Positions 48,701 to 62,200 of a DNA stretch of 64,000 nucleotides are shown here, piece after piece. The stretch spans positions 6,783,164-6,847,163 of the forward strand of contig NC_052118.1 of the NCBI RefSeq assembly GCF_012273895.1, given 5' to 3'. The DNA comes from Zerene cesonia. Taxonomy: Eukaryota; Arthropoda; Insecta; Lepidoptera; Pieridae. Positions within the stretch are counted from its first letter, which is position 1, and every line of letters starts with the position of its first letter. Under the pieces are notes generated by a model that was given only the letters and a program-made list of their open reading frames with translations, did not search any database and had not been told where the DNA came from. The position numbers were made by a program, and so were the translations under genes.

Positions 48701-51700
48701 AATATATTTAATAAACTCTCATTTATCTAAAGTAATGTTCATGATACATATTAAATAAATGTTAAAACATATACACATGGATTTGCTTCACATTACCTAT
48801 TTTATAAAATCATTCTACATATTGTATTAAATTACAGTTACAGTTAGTACACAAGAATTATGTTAATTACATTATACAATTAAATTTTAATTGACATTAT
48901 CAATATCATTGATGAAGTCATAAGGCCTTCGTTTCTCACGTCCTATCGAAGGGTTAAGCCAATCAATACGCTTTGTTTGCGGCGACAGATTTTAATTAGC
49001 ATCTCGATTCGCGATAACACGTCATGGCTCAATGTCGCATTCGATCCACCTAGCTCGTCCATCTCTGCATGTCACATGTCACTGAACTTAACACGACGAA
49101 TGAATGAATAGAGAATTATGAAACCGGAATAGCTTTTGGGTGCATATTCATGTTCCTTTTACGTAATAAACCGTGCATTCCAAATGATTAACCCATTCAA
49201 CGACTAGAGGCTCTCACGGTTAGGCCACAGCCTACAGAGTTGAGGTTTACTACAGTAATTGCAGTCTACGCTAAGCTTATAGAATTACCGGAAACTAATT
49301 GTCTGCTAAATAATCTGCAGTCACGATATACACAGCCTGAAAAATCAGCAATTTACCTAATTTTATTGAATTAACGTAATGATCCCTTAATTTTGTTTTC
49401 AATTGTCCAAATTGGAGTACGACAACAGGCCTATTAATTTTTAGAGCACGATGCTTTAATGAATGTTAAGCTGAAGTAAGTTGTGGAAGATTGCGTGCAA
49501 ACTTTTGTTGGCTTCTTTAGTGGGGATTGGGTGGATTCTGGGATGTGAATAGGTTTGTTTACAGTGAGGGTTAGAGAGGGCGAGTGTGTGTGGCGGCGGC
49601 GCCTCCCACGCCGCTCGCTCGAGCGCATTCCAGCACGCCTCGGGCACCGCCCGCGCCCCGCCACCCCGCCGATCCCTCATGGGATCATATGTTTTTATGC
49701 AACGGTTTTTGTTGTTCGCCGCCGCAGTCGTGTCGTTTTTTTGGTAGAGTTCACGCTCCAGCTCTTTTATTTCACTTGCTCCTCGGGTATCATCTCTCAC
49801 TTGTCAGACAGCAGATAGCATAATCGCTTACCTACTTTATTTGCGAACCGGGACTAAGCAAAGTGTATAAGCGGTGCATAAATTCCATACTATAGATAAA
49901 TGACATACAAAAATATTTTATTATCAGTCAGTATTATCTCATAAGGGTATCGGATCGGAGGTAGGGGATCAGTAAACATTGTCATTTTTGTCTACTATTT
50001 TATAAAATTTACATACAATATGGTAGGTGGTGCCAGAAATTTTAGTTTTCAGCTTTTACTCTGTATTGCTACCTATACCCACACATATAGCTGTCCAAGT
50101 ATCGGCAACTGCCCTGCATGAAGTGGTAGTTATACTTCGCGGTATCGAGCTAACCCGCATTATGTATCATTATTCGAATGGCACAATTTACTCAGAGGAG
50201 TCATAACTTGCCGGGATATTAAATTTGTAATGGGTTATTTTAGTACTGACATGTTCAGCGGAGCTTTGTAGAAGATAAATTATAGATATATACATTTTTA
50301 TTAAAGTTTATACCGCAGATGATATAACGATAGACTCGTTAATACAATAATTGAGCATAGCGAACATTTTTAAGCGATTAATTTAGATTTTGATCTTTGA
50401 TTCTGAATATGAGTTTCCGCATAGACTTCGGAATAAAAATTTCACAGCAGAGGTACAAGTGGCTTTTCGTAACTTATTCGTTTAGTTAGTAGTTACCTAC
50501 TACCGCGGCCTCGCGAGATCGTTCACCTCGCAAATAGACGTTGAACGTTAGTCGCTCGCTACGGTGATGTCTGTGGTACCTCCATACATGTACAACGATA
50601 ATAATGAGACGATTATGTCATTGGCGATGGACTCACTGACTAAAAATGTACGTCTGTTACGATACGGAAAATACACACTGTACAATTATTTACTTATTAT
50701 ATGCTGATGTAAAGTCAAATATGTCAAACAATATGTTTATTAGTAAGGTTCCGAGGCCGAAATTCCGCCGCTACGCATTGCTTTCCGTTGGTCCTGGGAC
50801 CGGTCGCCGTCGGTCGAGGCGGTAGGGCTTCGATGTTTGATTAACATCAGATTATGCAAACGAGTGAGCGGCCGCTCTCGTTGTTTCATATCTTCGTTTT
50901 TGTTCCTTCCCTCAGCCCAGACCCTTTATCTCGGGTATGCCGCCATGCAAATTAAAAAAAACCTTTAAATAAAGCTGAAAGAGTGTTCGGTATCCATACG
51001 TTGTTCAATATAATGGAATATACTTAATAATGAATGGAGAGCTGTTGGATGCTCTGTTCATACCGTCAACGTTCCCATACTTTTCAGTATTTGAGATTGC
51101 GAGCGTCTTCAATGCCAACTGTTGTTTTAGTTTTTTATCGATATATTTATTAATCCTGGTGCACATTCAACAATCGTATACGAGTATTTCATTAATTGTA
51201 AAGGTCAAATGAATTTTCCTCGTGTATTATCAAATTATATTGTCGACAGGGAAACGATAATTTATTCGAAACGGAATAAGGATCGTTAATTAGTGTAGCA
51301 TCAACAAGCTGTAATATACATTGTGCCTGCCTGTGACCTTGATTGAAACCTACTTTATATAGGTAAAATAAGGTTATGGTAAAATTTTTATATCTTCCCC
51401 CTTTCAATGCGACGCCTTCAAATATTAATCGATTCATATATCTTCCCCAGTTTCAGAAAAAAAAAAACATTTAAGACATAGATAAGCACTAAATTATTTA
51501 AGAACAAAAAATAACGTTTTCTTACGTTTAATTTAAAACAAATTACAGATCTTGACGAATAAAGCTTGATCAATTCAATCCGACTTGTCCAGGCCTGAAT
51601 TGGTGGATAGTAGTGCCTTTTTAGGCTATCTTATAGGTATAATAATGTTATGCCAGAGCGAGCTCGTGAGAAATATTCCAGTGAATCGGGCGCGCAGGCG

Positions 51701-52543
51701 CATCGAAGGAATGCGGCCGTGAGGGCGGATGCCGGCTCCTTTGAGGCTGCACTCTCCAGACAGGGACCAACAACCTGCGGGAAGGAGAAAGGCACATTTC
51801 ATTACCCGATACTCCTTTACTCCTCGCGGCTCACCGCTAATGTGTTGACATTGTCTAAACTTTCCACGTACTTTTCTACAGCATTAGCGAAATATTTTCA
51901 TGACACTCAGTTAACGCTCGTTAAATATAATAACTTTGTTTCACATCCGCTTTTATACGTACCTATGCACTTACCGTGTAAGCATACTGACCCGGTTTCA
52001 AACTGTTATCACTCGGCAAAACGTTCGTTTGTTATTTAAATCATAGGCAATAACATACGGGAATTATAGGTATAGCATTATTGAGGGCAACTTTAATAGG
52101 AAGTACATTGTTGGGTATGTTCAGCCGTGAGCGATTATTGAAAACAATATTCCTTGTTACAGATTACGAATTCACATTATACTCCGCAAGCACACTTGCT
52201 TCGAGCAGCATTGCAGCAGCTCTGCGAGGTCTCGGTGTAGATGGACATCTTTCGCGCTTACATGATTTAACGGGCATAGATTTGGTAAGTACTTGTTCTA
52301 TGTGTTTAAATTATTAATCATTTCGCTTAAAGAAGCCATCGAACTAATCATACATTTTATCAACAGGATTGTCTCCAAACGTGCCTGGAGCAAATCGAGG
52401 AAATGGTGCAGGGCCTGATTGATGTAATCGCAGTCCCAAACGGACAAGCCCGGGAGGCGGCAGGGTGGACGCCTCCCCCCAGCAATGACAAAGCCCACAA
52501 TAACGCTGCCACCCCCACGGATGTCAGAGACGTACACTTTTAA
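39771..52543 (+). CDS. CycD: Cyclin D (G1/S-specific), complete, 5 exons
   Basis: Exons: 39771-40001, 42215-42436, 48462-48624, 52163-52284 and 52367-52543 (stop TAA 52541-52543). All joins are in phase, giving 304 residues, typical for D cyclins. Cyclin D binds CDK4/6, phosphorylates retinoblastoma-family proteins and drives growth and G1 progression in the nucleus. Visible marks: LxCxE (LLCAE, residues 3-7) for pRb binding; the hydrophobic patch MRRVVAEW (Met67, Trp74); cyclin box text such as FPLAISYLDRFLS and LLLASKLRE, with Lys123 and Glu126 at the CDK-contact positions; SKLKWDVAGVTAHDF; and the C-terminal TPTDVRDV, whose Thr295 corresponds to human D1 Thr286, the phosphodegron site. Residues 11-28 are Pro/Ala/Gly-rich. 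The start is fixed by LxCxE directly after the first Met. Introns of 2213, 6025 and 3538 bp suggest much intronic regulation. Confidence 0.97.
40002..42214 (+). other. Cyclin D intron 1, E-box rich
   Basis: A 2213-bp intron with donor gtgagc and acceptor ttctttcacag. It contains CAGCTG at 40312, 40647, 40668, 40904 and 41619, and a GC-rich islet at about 40905-40990. Further GC-rich text is at 40560-40620 and just before exon 2 (42150-42170). No recognised repeat or nested gene. Confidence 0.8.
40905..40990 (+). promoter_or_regulatory. Intronic islet with CACGTG and CRE sites
   Basis: CACGTG (40926-40931) and the full CRE palindrome TGACGTCA (40949-40956) lie 18 bp apart in a short GC-rich patch that begins with a CAGCTG at 40904. 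These are preferred sites of Myc/Max-type bHLH-ZIP and ATF/CREB factors respectively. A role as a cyclin D enhancer is inference. Confidence 0.4.
42437..48461 (+). other. Cyclin D intron 2, 6 kb, with GC-rich islets
   Basis: Donor gtaagt, acceptor tgtcaacag. GC-rich islets lie at about 43540-44070, 45700-45785 and 46880-47010. Open frames on both strands over 43837-44071 lie in the first islet and look compositional. No known repeat, RNA gene or nested coding gene recognised. Confidence 0.7.
48625..52162 (+). other. Cyclin D intron 3, 3.5 kb, with GC-rich islets
   Basis: Donor gtaagt, acceptor cttgttacag. GC-rich islets are at about 49560-49690 (the richest, with runs such as cggcggcgcc), 50480-50600, 50750-50930 and 51650-51830. 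Long overlapping open frames at 49434-49823 and 51650-52039 are best explained by composition. Nothing coding recognised. Confidence 0.7.
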
Positions 52544-53183
52544 CACTCAGAAGAAAGAATCCGGTTAAGGAAGCCCAAGGGCCGTTGCTTTAATTTCGGT
52601 GCATTAGTACGAAAATACTTTAAACTAGAACATTTATACGGTGCATCCGTGATCAAGGACTGATACCAAGACTGACAATTGCATATTGTGTCTAACATAG
52701 GTACCTTCATATTGCATGTATAGTCTAGGAAGAAAATATTGATAGATGTAATAACGGTAAGCCATTCGCGATACTTGTATATTAGCCTCTAGTCTTAAAA
52801 TATTTCTTACAACACGACGGAGGCATTGCACTGAAACAACCATTATCTTAGGGAATGCGATAACACCTTTCATTTCTAGTTGATAATGTCTTGAAATTAC
52901 GATCTACCTCTTTATTTATAAGAAAGAATTTTCATTATCGCCTGACACAAGTTCGATACTATAAAAAAATAGCTGTAACGTATTTAGTCTAAGCTATATG
53001 TTGTATTCGGGACCAAAGTTATATATTTTTTTCTCCGTAACATAAATATTACAGCCATTATTTATAGGATTTACTTGTCAGAAATTTATCACGAATAAAT
53101 AACTATTAATCATGGACATTAACTGGTAATGGTAATGTATCCAAACATTTCACTATATTCAGATTATATTATAAATAAATAAA
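52544..53183 (+). terminator. Cyclin D 3' UTR with candidate polyadenylation signals
   Basis: Overlapping AATAAA hexamers at 53174-53179 and 53178-53183 lie about 630 bp past the stop. A further AATAAA lies near 53095, and others occur up to about 54.8 kb, so a longer UTR is possible. The stretch is AT-rich with many ATTTA pentamers, as in unstable growth-control mRNAs. Instability is inferred. Confidence 0.4.
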
Positions 53184-56100
53184 AATTCATATCTATTTTA
53201 CATATAAGTACCTTTTCGGTAATGCCGGTTTTGTTATTTACTGAATATTATATTCATCAGATTCAAGGTATATATCGGGGGAAGGCAATAAATTACGCTT
53301 TTAATTTGTAAAATATTAATCTACCATAATCTTTATCAGCAACAGAAAAATGGCATTACCAGCATCTTGCTTATATATACCTATTTGTATAAATTCATAT
53401 CACAGTAGGCAAATAAATAGAAGCAAATGTCTCAAAATTACGTAATTTAAAAACAACTGATAAAAAGATTAAAGAATTCTCGTTCCTTTTTGACTTTGTA
53501 CCAACAATTAGTATATAAGTGCCTAACATTTAATGTGATAGTTTAATGTAGCTGATTAAACTTGATTTCATAGTCACTTCCAGTCATAATATGTTAAATT
53601 AGGAGTACTATGTTATTTCGTAAGATTGTTATAAGCAAAATCTGGAAAAAAGAAATATGTGATTCAATATATTATATTTAGAAGTTAGAAGTTAATTTCC
53701 ATGTAATTGTTCCTAAAAACGATTTGAACTTTGGAAATAAGTAAAATGCAATAGTCTAGAATTACAATTTCGTACTTAAAGTTTCTACGTAATGTTATAG
53801 AAAATATAAGTAAAACTTTACTTTAAAAATGTGATATAGTTTCCACAGATATTATTTTAGTTATTTTTATGTTTATACTGTAAGTACGGGTGGCGTAGTT
53901 AGACAAGGCTAAAGTTAGTTTACTATAGATCTACTAGATTTATTTCTTATAAGTAATTATATGAAACGTTGAGTGCATTTACGAATAAAAACATTATTGT
54001 TAGTCCAACGTCTTCCATAAATATAAGCTTCAGATGTGGTTCCATAACTGCCTTATCTGAACAAAAAATATATTTGTTATATATTTATCCTATATGCTAA
54101 TAATATACGTTTTTCATTAAGGAATATCCATGTGTAAATGACATTATTTAAATGTAAATATAAAGTATGTTATGCTATAAGCATTGGTGCCATAAGTAAA
54201 TGACTATAAAGCTATTTTGGTTAATCAATATTAATGACATGTAGGTATATTCCATTCTAATTAATCCGCAATTGTTTGGTGGATTCGTTAAAGGACGAAA
54301 GAGTTAATGTGTAAATATGTCGGTTGTGGTATTTACATAAATTTAGCGTGTATCAGAAAACTATCTTTTATATTATGTTATTTGTATGTAAAACTATGTG
54401 GGAAAGAATACGCGTTACATAATAGTTTATTTAATGCTTTGGCTTTTGGACTGGCTTTTGACATAGATTAGAATAAGATTGTTATGAAATAAAATATTTT
54501 GTAAGTTTGCTGAATGTTAAGATATTTTTTGAAATTGTATATAAAACATAGGGAAATAAGGCCTCCTCACAGACGTGATCTTAATATTTCTATGGCACAT
54601 TTGGTGTAAGTTTTTATATACATCTAAATTCTAAAGATTATAATCTTTACGCGATTTTATGTGACTTAGCGTTATTTGATTTTTATATGTGATTATTACT
54701 TTTAAGTTACTTTGTAATGAATGATCGTTGACTTGATGACGTAGATATTTGAAAATCTGCAATAAAAAATGTTCAAAATTATTATTTTGTTTTATATGTC
54801 CCCCATATCCTTGTACCAGTAGAAAAAGAAGGGACTGCATGGTAACATAATTTTAAAAGAAGTACCGCTAGTAATTAATTAGTAGCCTAAGAGCCTAAAA
54901 GATCGAGCTGCATCCATCCGATAAATAGGTGAAGGCAATTTTTCATGTAATATATTTTGCAAGTCATTGACTATTATGTTCACCAAAATTCTTAACACAC
55001 GTATTGGTAAGTTTGCCTACGAGATACATTATTGAATTACAAAAGGCAAAAATCAACAGGCCAGGTAGGTATTTTAAGCTTCAAAAACATAACCATTAAT
55101 CCGTTCATTTAGAAAGAAATAAAAAAAAAACAATTTCAATCAATTAGCATTTAATCATAAACTATACAATTTCATATACAAATGCTGCAAATCACCTTGA
55201 ATTAAATTATTATACATAATATTATATACATGGAAGCATTCAATTTATATTTAACAAATTATACAGGTCAATAGCATCTAAATCCAATACAATAGAAATT
55301 AAAGGCACCATTATTTTTTGCACTAGTCATTTTGGTCGAGTTATCAATTTGCTAGGATTGTATCGTGGTTTACAATGACGGTGGTATATTTATATACTAT
55401 ATTTAGTTTGTATTGGAACAAAATTTTTACAATATATCGATCGTTCGTTTTTATCATCGATTGCACTTCGTTAAAAATCGTTAGTTAATTGATAGACAAA
55501 TTAACATTAAGATTTATATAATAAGGTTACTAATGAATAGGAAGGAATATAAGCAATACCAACAACCTCGGTTGGGTAGATAGATGTAAAACTAGATAGA
55601 GCAGAAATCTTGAACAGATGAGGAAAGTTTGTAGATTAAAAATAAAATCTGAAATATATTGTAACTTGATTATTTGTGAATATGCTGCTAATTGATTATA
55701 AGGACACTACATCTAAAACAACACTAATATTAAGTTTCGTTTTTCGCTGACAAGCGGTAAGTGCACAATTTACAGTTATTTGTTGCCACAAACATTATCG
55801 AATTGTGCTTAGTGCAGTGGTGGCGTAAAATGCAGGAATAATTTACTAGCACATAACGTAAGAAACATAACATTGACACCGGAATATAACAAAAACCCTT
55901 ACGCCGCGTATTCATGAGTAAATACTTTTTGAGCAACAGTTGATCAACAGTTGTTGGAAATTTTATTTAAACTTAATCTCTCCTCGGACCAGAACTTATT
56001 ACATAAGGTATCAAATGTGCAACACGCAGTGTTGCCAGCAATTCCGCAACATGTTGCTAAGCAAATATTTACCGTGATAAATATGGGGCAGGGGCAATAA

Positions 56101-56225
56101 GCCTAATTTTTTTGTAGCATTCGATTTGTTCCCGAAATGAAAAAATAATGGCTTTTAAAATTCATCCAATTTTTTTTAGGTTCCCACATTATCAAGGTCA
56201 TTCCCAGAAAAAAATCAATAAAATT
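53184..56225. other. Tail-to-tail intergenic region between cyclin D and the giant coiled-coil gene
   Basis: AT-rich with no gene or clear repeat. Near 56020-56060 lie small palindromes: 'aacacgcagtgtt' within 'gcagtgttgccag', and the perfect 12-bp gcaacatgttgc (56046-56057). Confidence 0.5.
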
Positions 56226-56231
56226 TTTATT
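56226..56231 (-). terminator. Polyadenylation signal of the giant coiled-coil gene
   Basis: AATAAA on the minus strand, 60 bp after the stop codon at 56291-56293. This implies a very short 3' UTR. Confidence 0.6.
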
Positions 56232-56290
56232 CAACAATAAACAAACATTAATAACTAAAGACTATATAACTTTTACATACAATATACAAA

Positions 56291-59200
56291 TTACATATGG
56301 ACAACTTTTGGAGTACTCTTCCCTCGAAGCCAATTAAGTAGTACGGTAGGAGTGCTTTGTGAATCCCGAGCTAAAAGAAAACATCACAAATATTATATTT
56401 TCACCCAATATTTTCATAGAAAAACCTGATAAATATAATAAAATTGGTTATCAATTATTTCAATAAAACTACAAAGGATACTTAACAAACTTAAGATTAA
56501 AACTTGTATAGGACATAAAAATAATTATTGCAATAAAAGTAAAATGGAGCTCCTTGTACTTCAAAAACATCCTTTTAGTTAGAGTTAAGAAAAATCTGTA
56601 GAGAAAAACAAAAACTCAAGACAGAACTCGTTTCCTTTTTTGAGGAAATGGTGAGCCATTACCAGTCCAATCCCGTCGTCCTTCCTTAAGCCCTAAAAAG
56701 CGGTCAACGCATTTACAGAGACCTCTTCAGATCATGGGCGGGTCGCTTACCATTAGGTGAACCATCATCTTACCTGCTCGATGTAACATAAAAAAACAAC
56801 TCACAAAGCGTATGATGGGCCTGGTTCAGTTGTTCCACGGCTTCCGGCGGCAGGTTGGCCACGTCCCGCTGCAGCAGCCTCATGCCGAGCTGCCTCTGCT
56901 CGCTCTCGTGACGCAACCGGACGTCGCGACTGTGCTTTACACTGCGCAGCTCTGACAGCCTGGCACGTGGTTTATATCATCACTTATTAGTTTATTCTAT
57001 CTACTAATGCTTATAAAACGTCTATGTGTACACACATTACATTTTTTTAATGTTTGTATGGATCACGTAAAAAGCTTATCGGATTAAAAATATGCTATAA
57101 AAATAACTTCAAAGATATGAAAACTATACGATTAAGTTAAATGCTTTTTATAATAGTGAATTTGTAAATTAATAAAATAAAACTCACTTAGCCTGTAATT
57201 TAGGTTTTTCGCCATCCATTTCGCTTATGCTACTACTCCTCGAAGAATGTGCACGGTGCGTATCCACAAAGTGGGATTCCTTTTCTATACTAAAGCTCGG
57301 AAGCTCGGATACTGTGTCTTGGCTTGAGCTGATAGATGCATCGAGCCCAACAGATCCGTAACGTGCCTTCAAATCTTCATAAGAACGTAAGCTATCAGAT
57401 AGTCGTAGTTGTAAAGTATCTCTTTCTTCTAACAATTGTGTCAATTCCATGGTAAGTTCCTCGCAACGCACGTCCCGTTGATGAAGCATGTATAGCGCCA
57501 AATCTAACTCAGCCCTCGGGACAGCGTCGAGCAAATCTCTATTGAGTGTACTTTCTGCCGCATTACCAGCAACCTCATTAGTATCAGACGCGAATGTAAC
57601 ATGTTTCTCGATTTTATTGCTAGCCGATCTCAAAGCATTCTTCATGCTCTCTATTTCATCTTTTAGAGTAACTATCTCTAATTCTTGACTTTCCAAAACT
57701 AATTGTGTTTCAGCTGCTTTATTTGCATATTCTTCTAATATTTTATTCAAATCATTTATTTGCTTATTAAGATTCGTACATTCCACGATTTTAACATTTA
57801 ATTCTTCAGCCATCTTCACTTTTTCTTCTTCTAAACCTTGGCGCATCTTTTCATAATGTTCACTATTTTCATGCATCTTCAACCTAAGTACTGCTAATTC
57901 AGACTCCTTTTCAAAGGTTAAATCTTCAACTTTCTTTTCATATTCTATTAATTGTCTCCGAACATTTTCAAATTCCGTGTTCCTATCTGAGAGTGTGATT
58001 GTATAGTCATGTGTTTTCTGGAATATTTCACTTTCTTTTTGTTTAATTTGTTTAGTTAAATCAGATATTTTTAACTCATATTCTCTGTTAAGTTCTTCTA
58101 TGCGTTGGTTCAAACTGTCATTAACAGTTTTCGTAGCGACTAGTTCAAGATTCAATGCATCAGTAGATTCCTGCTGCTCGGTTTGCCTTTGAATTTCATC
58201 TCTTAATTCCTTAATGGTTTTTTCATACTCTTCCTGTTGAACGAGGATTTTATTTTCATTCATTAATTTTTCATCCTCCATCTCCGACCGTAACATATCA
58301 AGTTGATGCATAACGTCTGTGTATTTATCATGTAATGTATTCAGTTGATCCTCCTTCTCTTGTAATTTATTTTGAAGAGATGAGACTTGCTCCATAATGA
58401 CAATTCTATTAGTTTCTTCTTTGGTAGATGACTGCATATTATCAAGAAGTTGTTGATATTTACTCTCAGAAGCATTTAACTGTGATCTAAGATCTTGTTC
58501 GATTTGTTGGAAATCATTTTCTCTTTGCGTTAAATGTTGCTTCCATAGTTCAGCGATTTCAAAGCCACGCTGATCCATGGCGCTTGATATCGAAGATCTT
58601 AATTCAGTTACTGTTGATAACAATTGATCATTTTCTGAATTTAATTGTTGAAGTTTTGATTCAAGCTCATTTAGTCTTTCTTGTGATTTTTCTGCGTTCT
58701 GCAGTAGCTTTCTGTTTTCAAGATCTAAATCTTGAATTGTTGTACTAGCATTATCAACCTTTTGTTTTAATATTTCACATTCGGATTTGACTTGTTCATA
58801 ATTTTCTGTTAATGATTTGAACCTTTCAATCTGAATCATGTCATGTTGGCTTTGTTGTAATTGCATACTAACATTTTCAAGTTCAGATTTCAGTACTTGA
58901 ATTTGATTTATAGCATCGTCTCTTTCCACTCGAAGTAATTGCATTTCGTCTAAAGCTGAATTCACTTCATGTAACTCTTTGCTTTTAATTTCCAATTGTT
59001 TTTGGAGGGATTCATATTCTATCTTTTCTTCTGAACTTTTTTCTATTAATTCTTTATATTGTTTTTCTAATGTAGAAAGATCCGTTTGTATTTTTGTACA
59101 TTCGTTGATTAAATCTGTATTTTTAATTTTTAAATCTTCTATTTCAGCCTTATTTATTTCGTTACCTGCTAAGGAAATGCATTTTTCATTAAGATTTGAT

Positions 59201-62200
59201 ACTTCACTTCTTAATTTTAGGATTTCTTCTGTGAGTTCTTTATTTTTTAGCGATAAATTATCAACTATAGACTGCAATTCATCATTTTCTTTTTCAAGTT
59301 TCGAAATTTCTTCCTCAAACTGAGTTTCATTTTTCGATAATAATGCTGATGGTGAGGACACAGGATTATCCTTGTTCTCTTCGTATTGTTGTTGAGAGGA
59401 TATTTTATCATTTGCTTGTTTAAAATTGTATTTCCATAGTTCTACTTCATTATCCATTTTTTCTTTCATTTCTATTAACCTTTCATTTGCATTTTTAATT
59501 ACTTCATTCTGTTTAGTAAGAAGTTCTTTTTCTTTTCTCTCCTTATTAAGAGCATCATTGAGTTCTTGAACTTTTTTCTCCAAAATATTCATGTTGTTAG
59601 CTAATTCACTTTCAATAGTCATATCTAATAATGACGAATTCGATATTTGCTTAGATAATTTTAATTCATTTGCTAGCATATCATTAGCAGCCTTCAGTTC
59701 TTTTAATTTTTTAATAGCTTTTAATAATTTCGCATTTGATGCATCCAAGTCTTTTTTTAATCGTTCATTTGTCTCCTTTAAGCTTTGTATTTCTTGATTT
59801 AGCTTAGAAGTTCCAGGTGTAACATCATAAGAATCAGCATTTTCTTCTAACCCCCAACCTTCTTCGGAATTAAATGGATCTTCATCTTTACTTTCATCAT
59901 CTGTTTGGGAACAAACATACGTTTTTTTAGGTACAATTAGAGGTTCTATTGATCCTCCTGAAAATTGTTGTATATTTGATGGCTTTTCATTGTGTTTTAA
60001 CTGCTTTTTAATTATAAGTTCTGATTGTTTATTGGATATATCAGCATCTGAAAGTATCTGCGATTGTAAGGAGGCTATATCTATAGCTGATTTTTGTTCA
60101 TCGCTCATTTCTTCTATTGTAGAAGAAATAGTCATTCCCTCTGTTTTTGGTATGTTCATCTCAAATACAACTTTTTTCTTTTCCATTAATTGTTTTATTT
60201 GATCTTCCTTCTGGTATAATAAGTGAGCGAGTTCCTGATTATCACATTTTAATTTGGCATTCTCTGTCGACAGTTCATCAAGAGGATGTAAAGATTGTGC
60301 AAGTTTTGATGATAACTCTGTAATTTTTTGTTCTAAAGAACATTTTAAAGAACTATGTTGTGATTCTAAATTTTTCAATTTATTTTGGTATTCAGATAAT
60401 TGTACATTTTTGTTATTTAAAGTAGCATTTAACTTATTAATTTCGGCTACATATTGCTCAGTATAATCTGGCATAGAAGGATTGTCTACTTTGGATGTTT
60501 CGGCAAGCTTCATATTTTGAGTAGTCAATTCTTCCAGGTTAATATGAAGGTTTGCTACAGTTGTTCTGTAACCTTGGTTTTCAAAATCTAGTCTTGAAAC
60601 ATGCTCATTCAGTTTTTCAAGTTTCTCACTTAGCAATTTCTTTTCTTTTATAGCCTCTTCAATTTGAGTATTGAATTCTGTTTCAATTTCATCAATTTCA
60701 ACTTTTCTTTGTGCTAGAAGACTATTGTGTTCATTAGTTATTTTTTTCAGATTATTTTCAAGGCTTTCCAGTTTTGCTTGATAAGACATATTTTCTGCTT
60801 CTAAAATTTCAGTTTTTGCAGCTTTGCTTTCAATGCTATTACAATGTGCAAGTAAGTCAGAATATGATCTTTGTATGTTCTGTAGCTCTTCATTAAGATA
60901 TTGAACTTTATACTGTAGCTCTTTGTTATCGTTTTCTATTTCATGGACTTGTTTCTCAAGAACCCTATCATGATCCATTAGCACAGCTAAACGGGTTATT
61001 AGCTCATCTTCTTGAGTTGTATATTCAGTATATGATTTTCGTTTTTCTTGTAATTGTGTATCAAGCTGATCAGCTTTCCTTTCCAGTGATTGACGTCTAT
61101 TTTCCATTTCAGAAATACTTTCTTCAAGTCTACAAATGCGATTTTTGTACTTTTCCATTTCAATCTGTAAGTTTTCAATATACATGTCTCGTTCTTGAAC
61201 TTTAGCTTCGTGTCCAAATTGCATCTGATTTAAACTTTGTTCCTGATTTTGTAATTGATTTATCAAATCAGAAATCTGTGATTGTTTTTGATTTATATCT
61301 GCCTCTAAACAAGAAATTTTTGTTAAAAGATTGGTATTATTCTTTTGTTCCAATTCATATTCAACCAATTTATTATTTAAGCTCTCTAAATTAGATTTTA
61401 CAGCAACATTTTCTTCATGAGATATATGCAATTCTTTGTGTAATGAGTCTATTCTTTCCTTCAACTTCATTATTTCATTTTGAGCTTCTTCATACCTGTA
61501 TTGCAAGGATGTAATTTCACTTTGAGCCTCTTGATTTTTCTTCTCAAGTAGATTTTTTTCTGCTTGACGGCTATTCAGTTCCTCATTAGCATATTTAATT
61601 TTTTCTTGTAAAGCTGGTATTGTTTCAACTTGTATCATTGCTTGATCATACTGTTCAATTTTTATTTCATGCTGCTTCTGCAATTCACTAAATTGATGTT
61701 CTAACTCAGTGTACATAGAAGATTTTTTCTTAATACTCAGAGCAAACTTTTTTAATTTTTCCATCAGTTCTTTGTTTTTACTTTCTAATACTGAAAACTG
61801 ATCACTTTGAGAACTTTGGTCAAGATTTATGGAATCAAGTTTTTGTTTAACTTGTTCATATTGTTTTGCAGTTTCTTCTATGACGAGGTCTTTTTGTTGT
61901 ATTGCCGTTCTTAATTTTTCATTTTCTATTGATTCTTTTCTTAATTGTAATTTAATTTCGTGTATTTCCTCATCACGTTCTTTAGATTGTGTCATAATTT
62001 CGAAATATTCTTCTTTTTGCTTTTGTTGTTGCAACTGTAATTCTTCTAGTAATTTTTGTTTTTCATTTAAAGTCTGTTTTAAGTTTGTCAAGTCACTTTC
62101 GAGTATATTGCTTTTATTTTCAAATTTAGATTTTAAAGATGATAGCTGAGCTTTTTCCTCTTCAAATATTCTAAGTTTTTCTTCACAATCAGCTAATGCA

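Noticed and set aside
49434..49823. Long overlapping open frames in cyclin D intron 3
   Set aside because: Low-complexity Arg/Pro-rich translations from GC-rich DNA; no exon signals.
51650..52039. 129-codon open frame in cyclin D intron 3
   Set aside because: Starts in a GC-rich islet and runs into ordinary intron; no motif, no splice context, and the second half looks non-coding.
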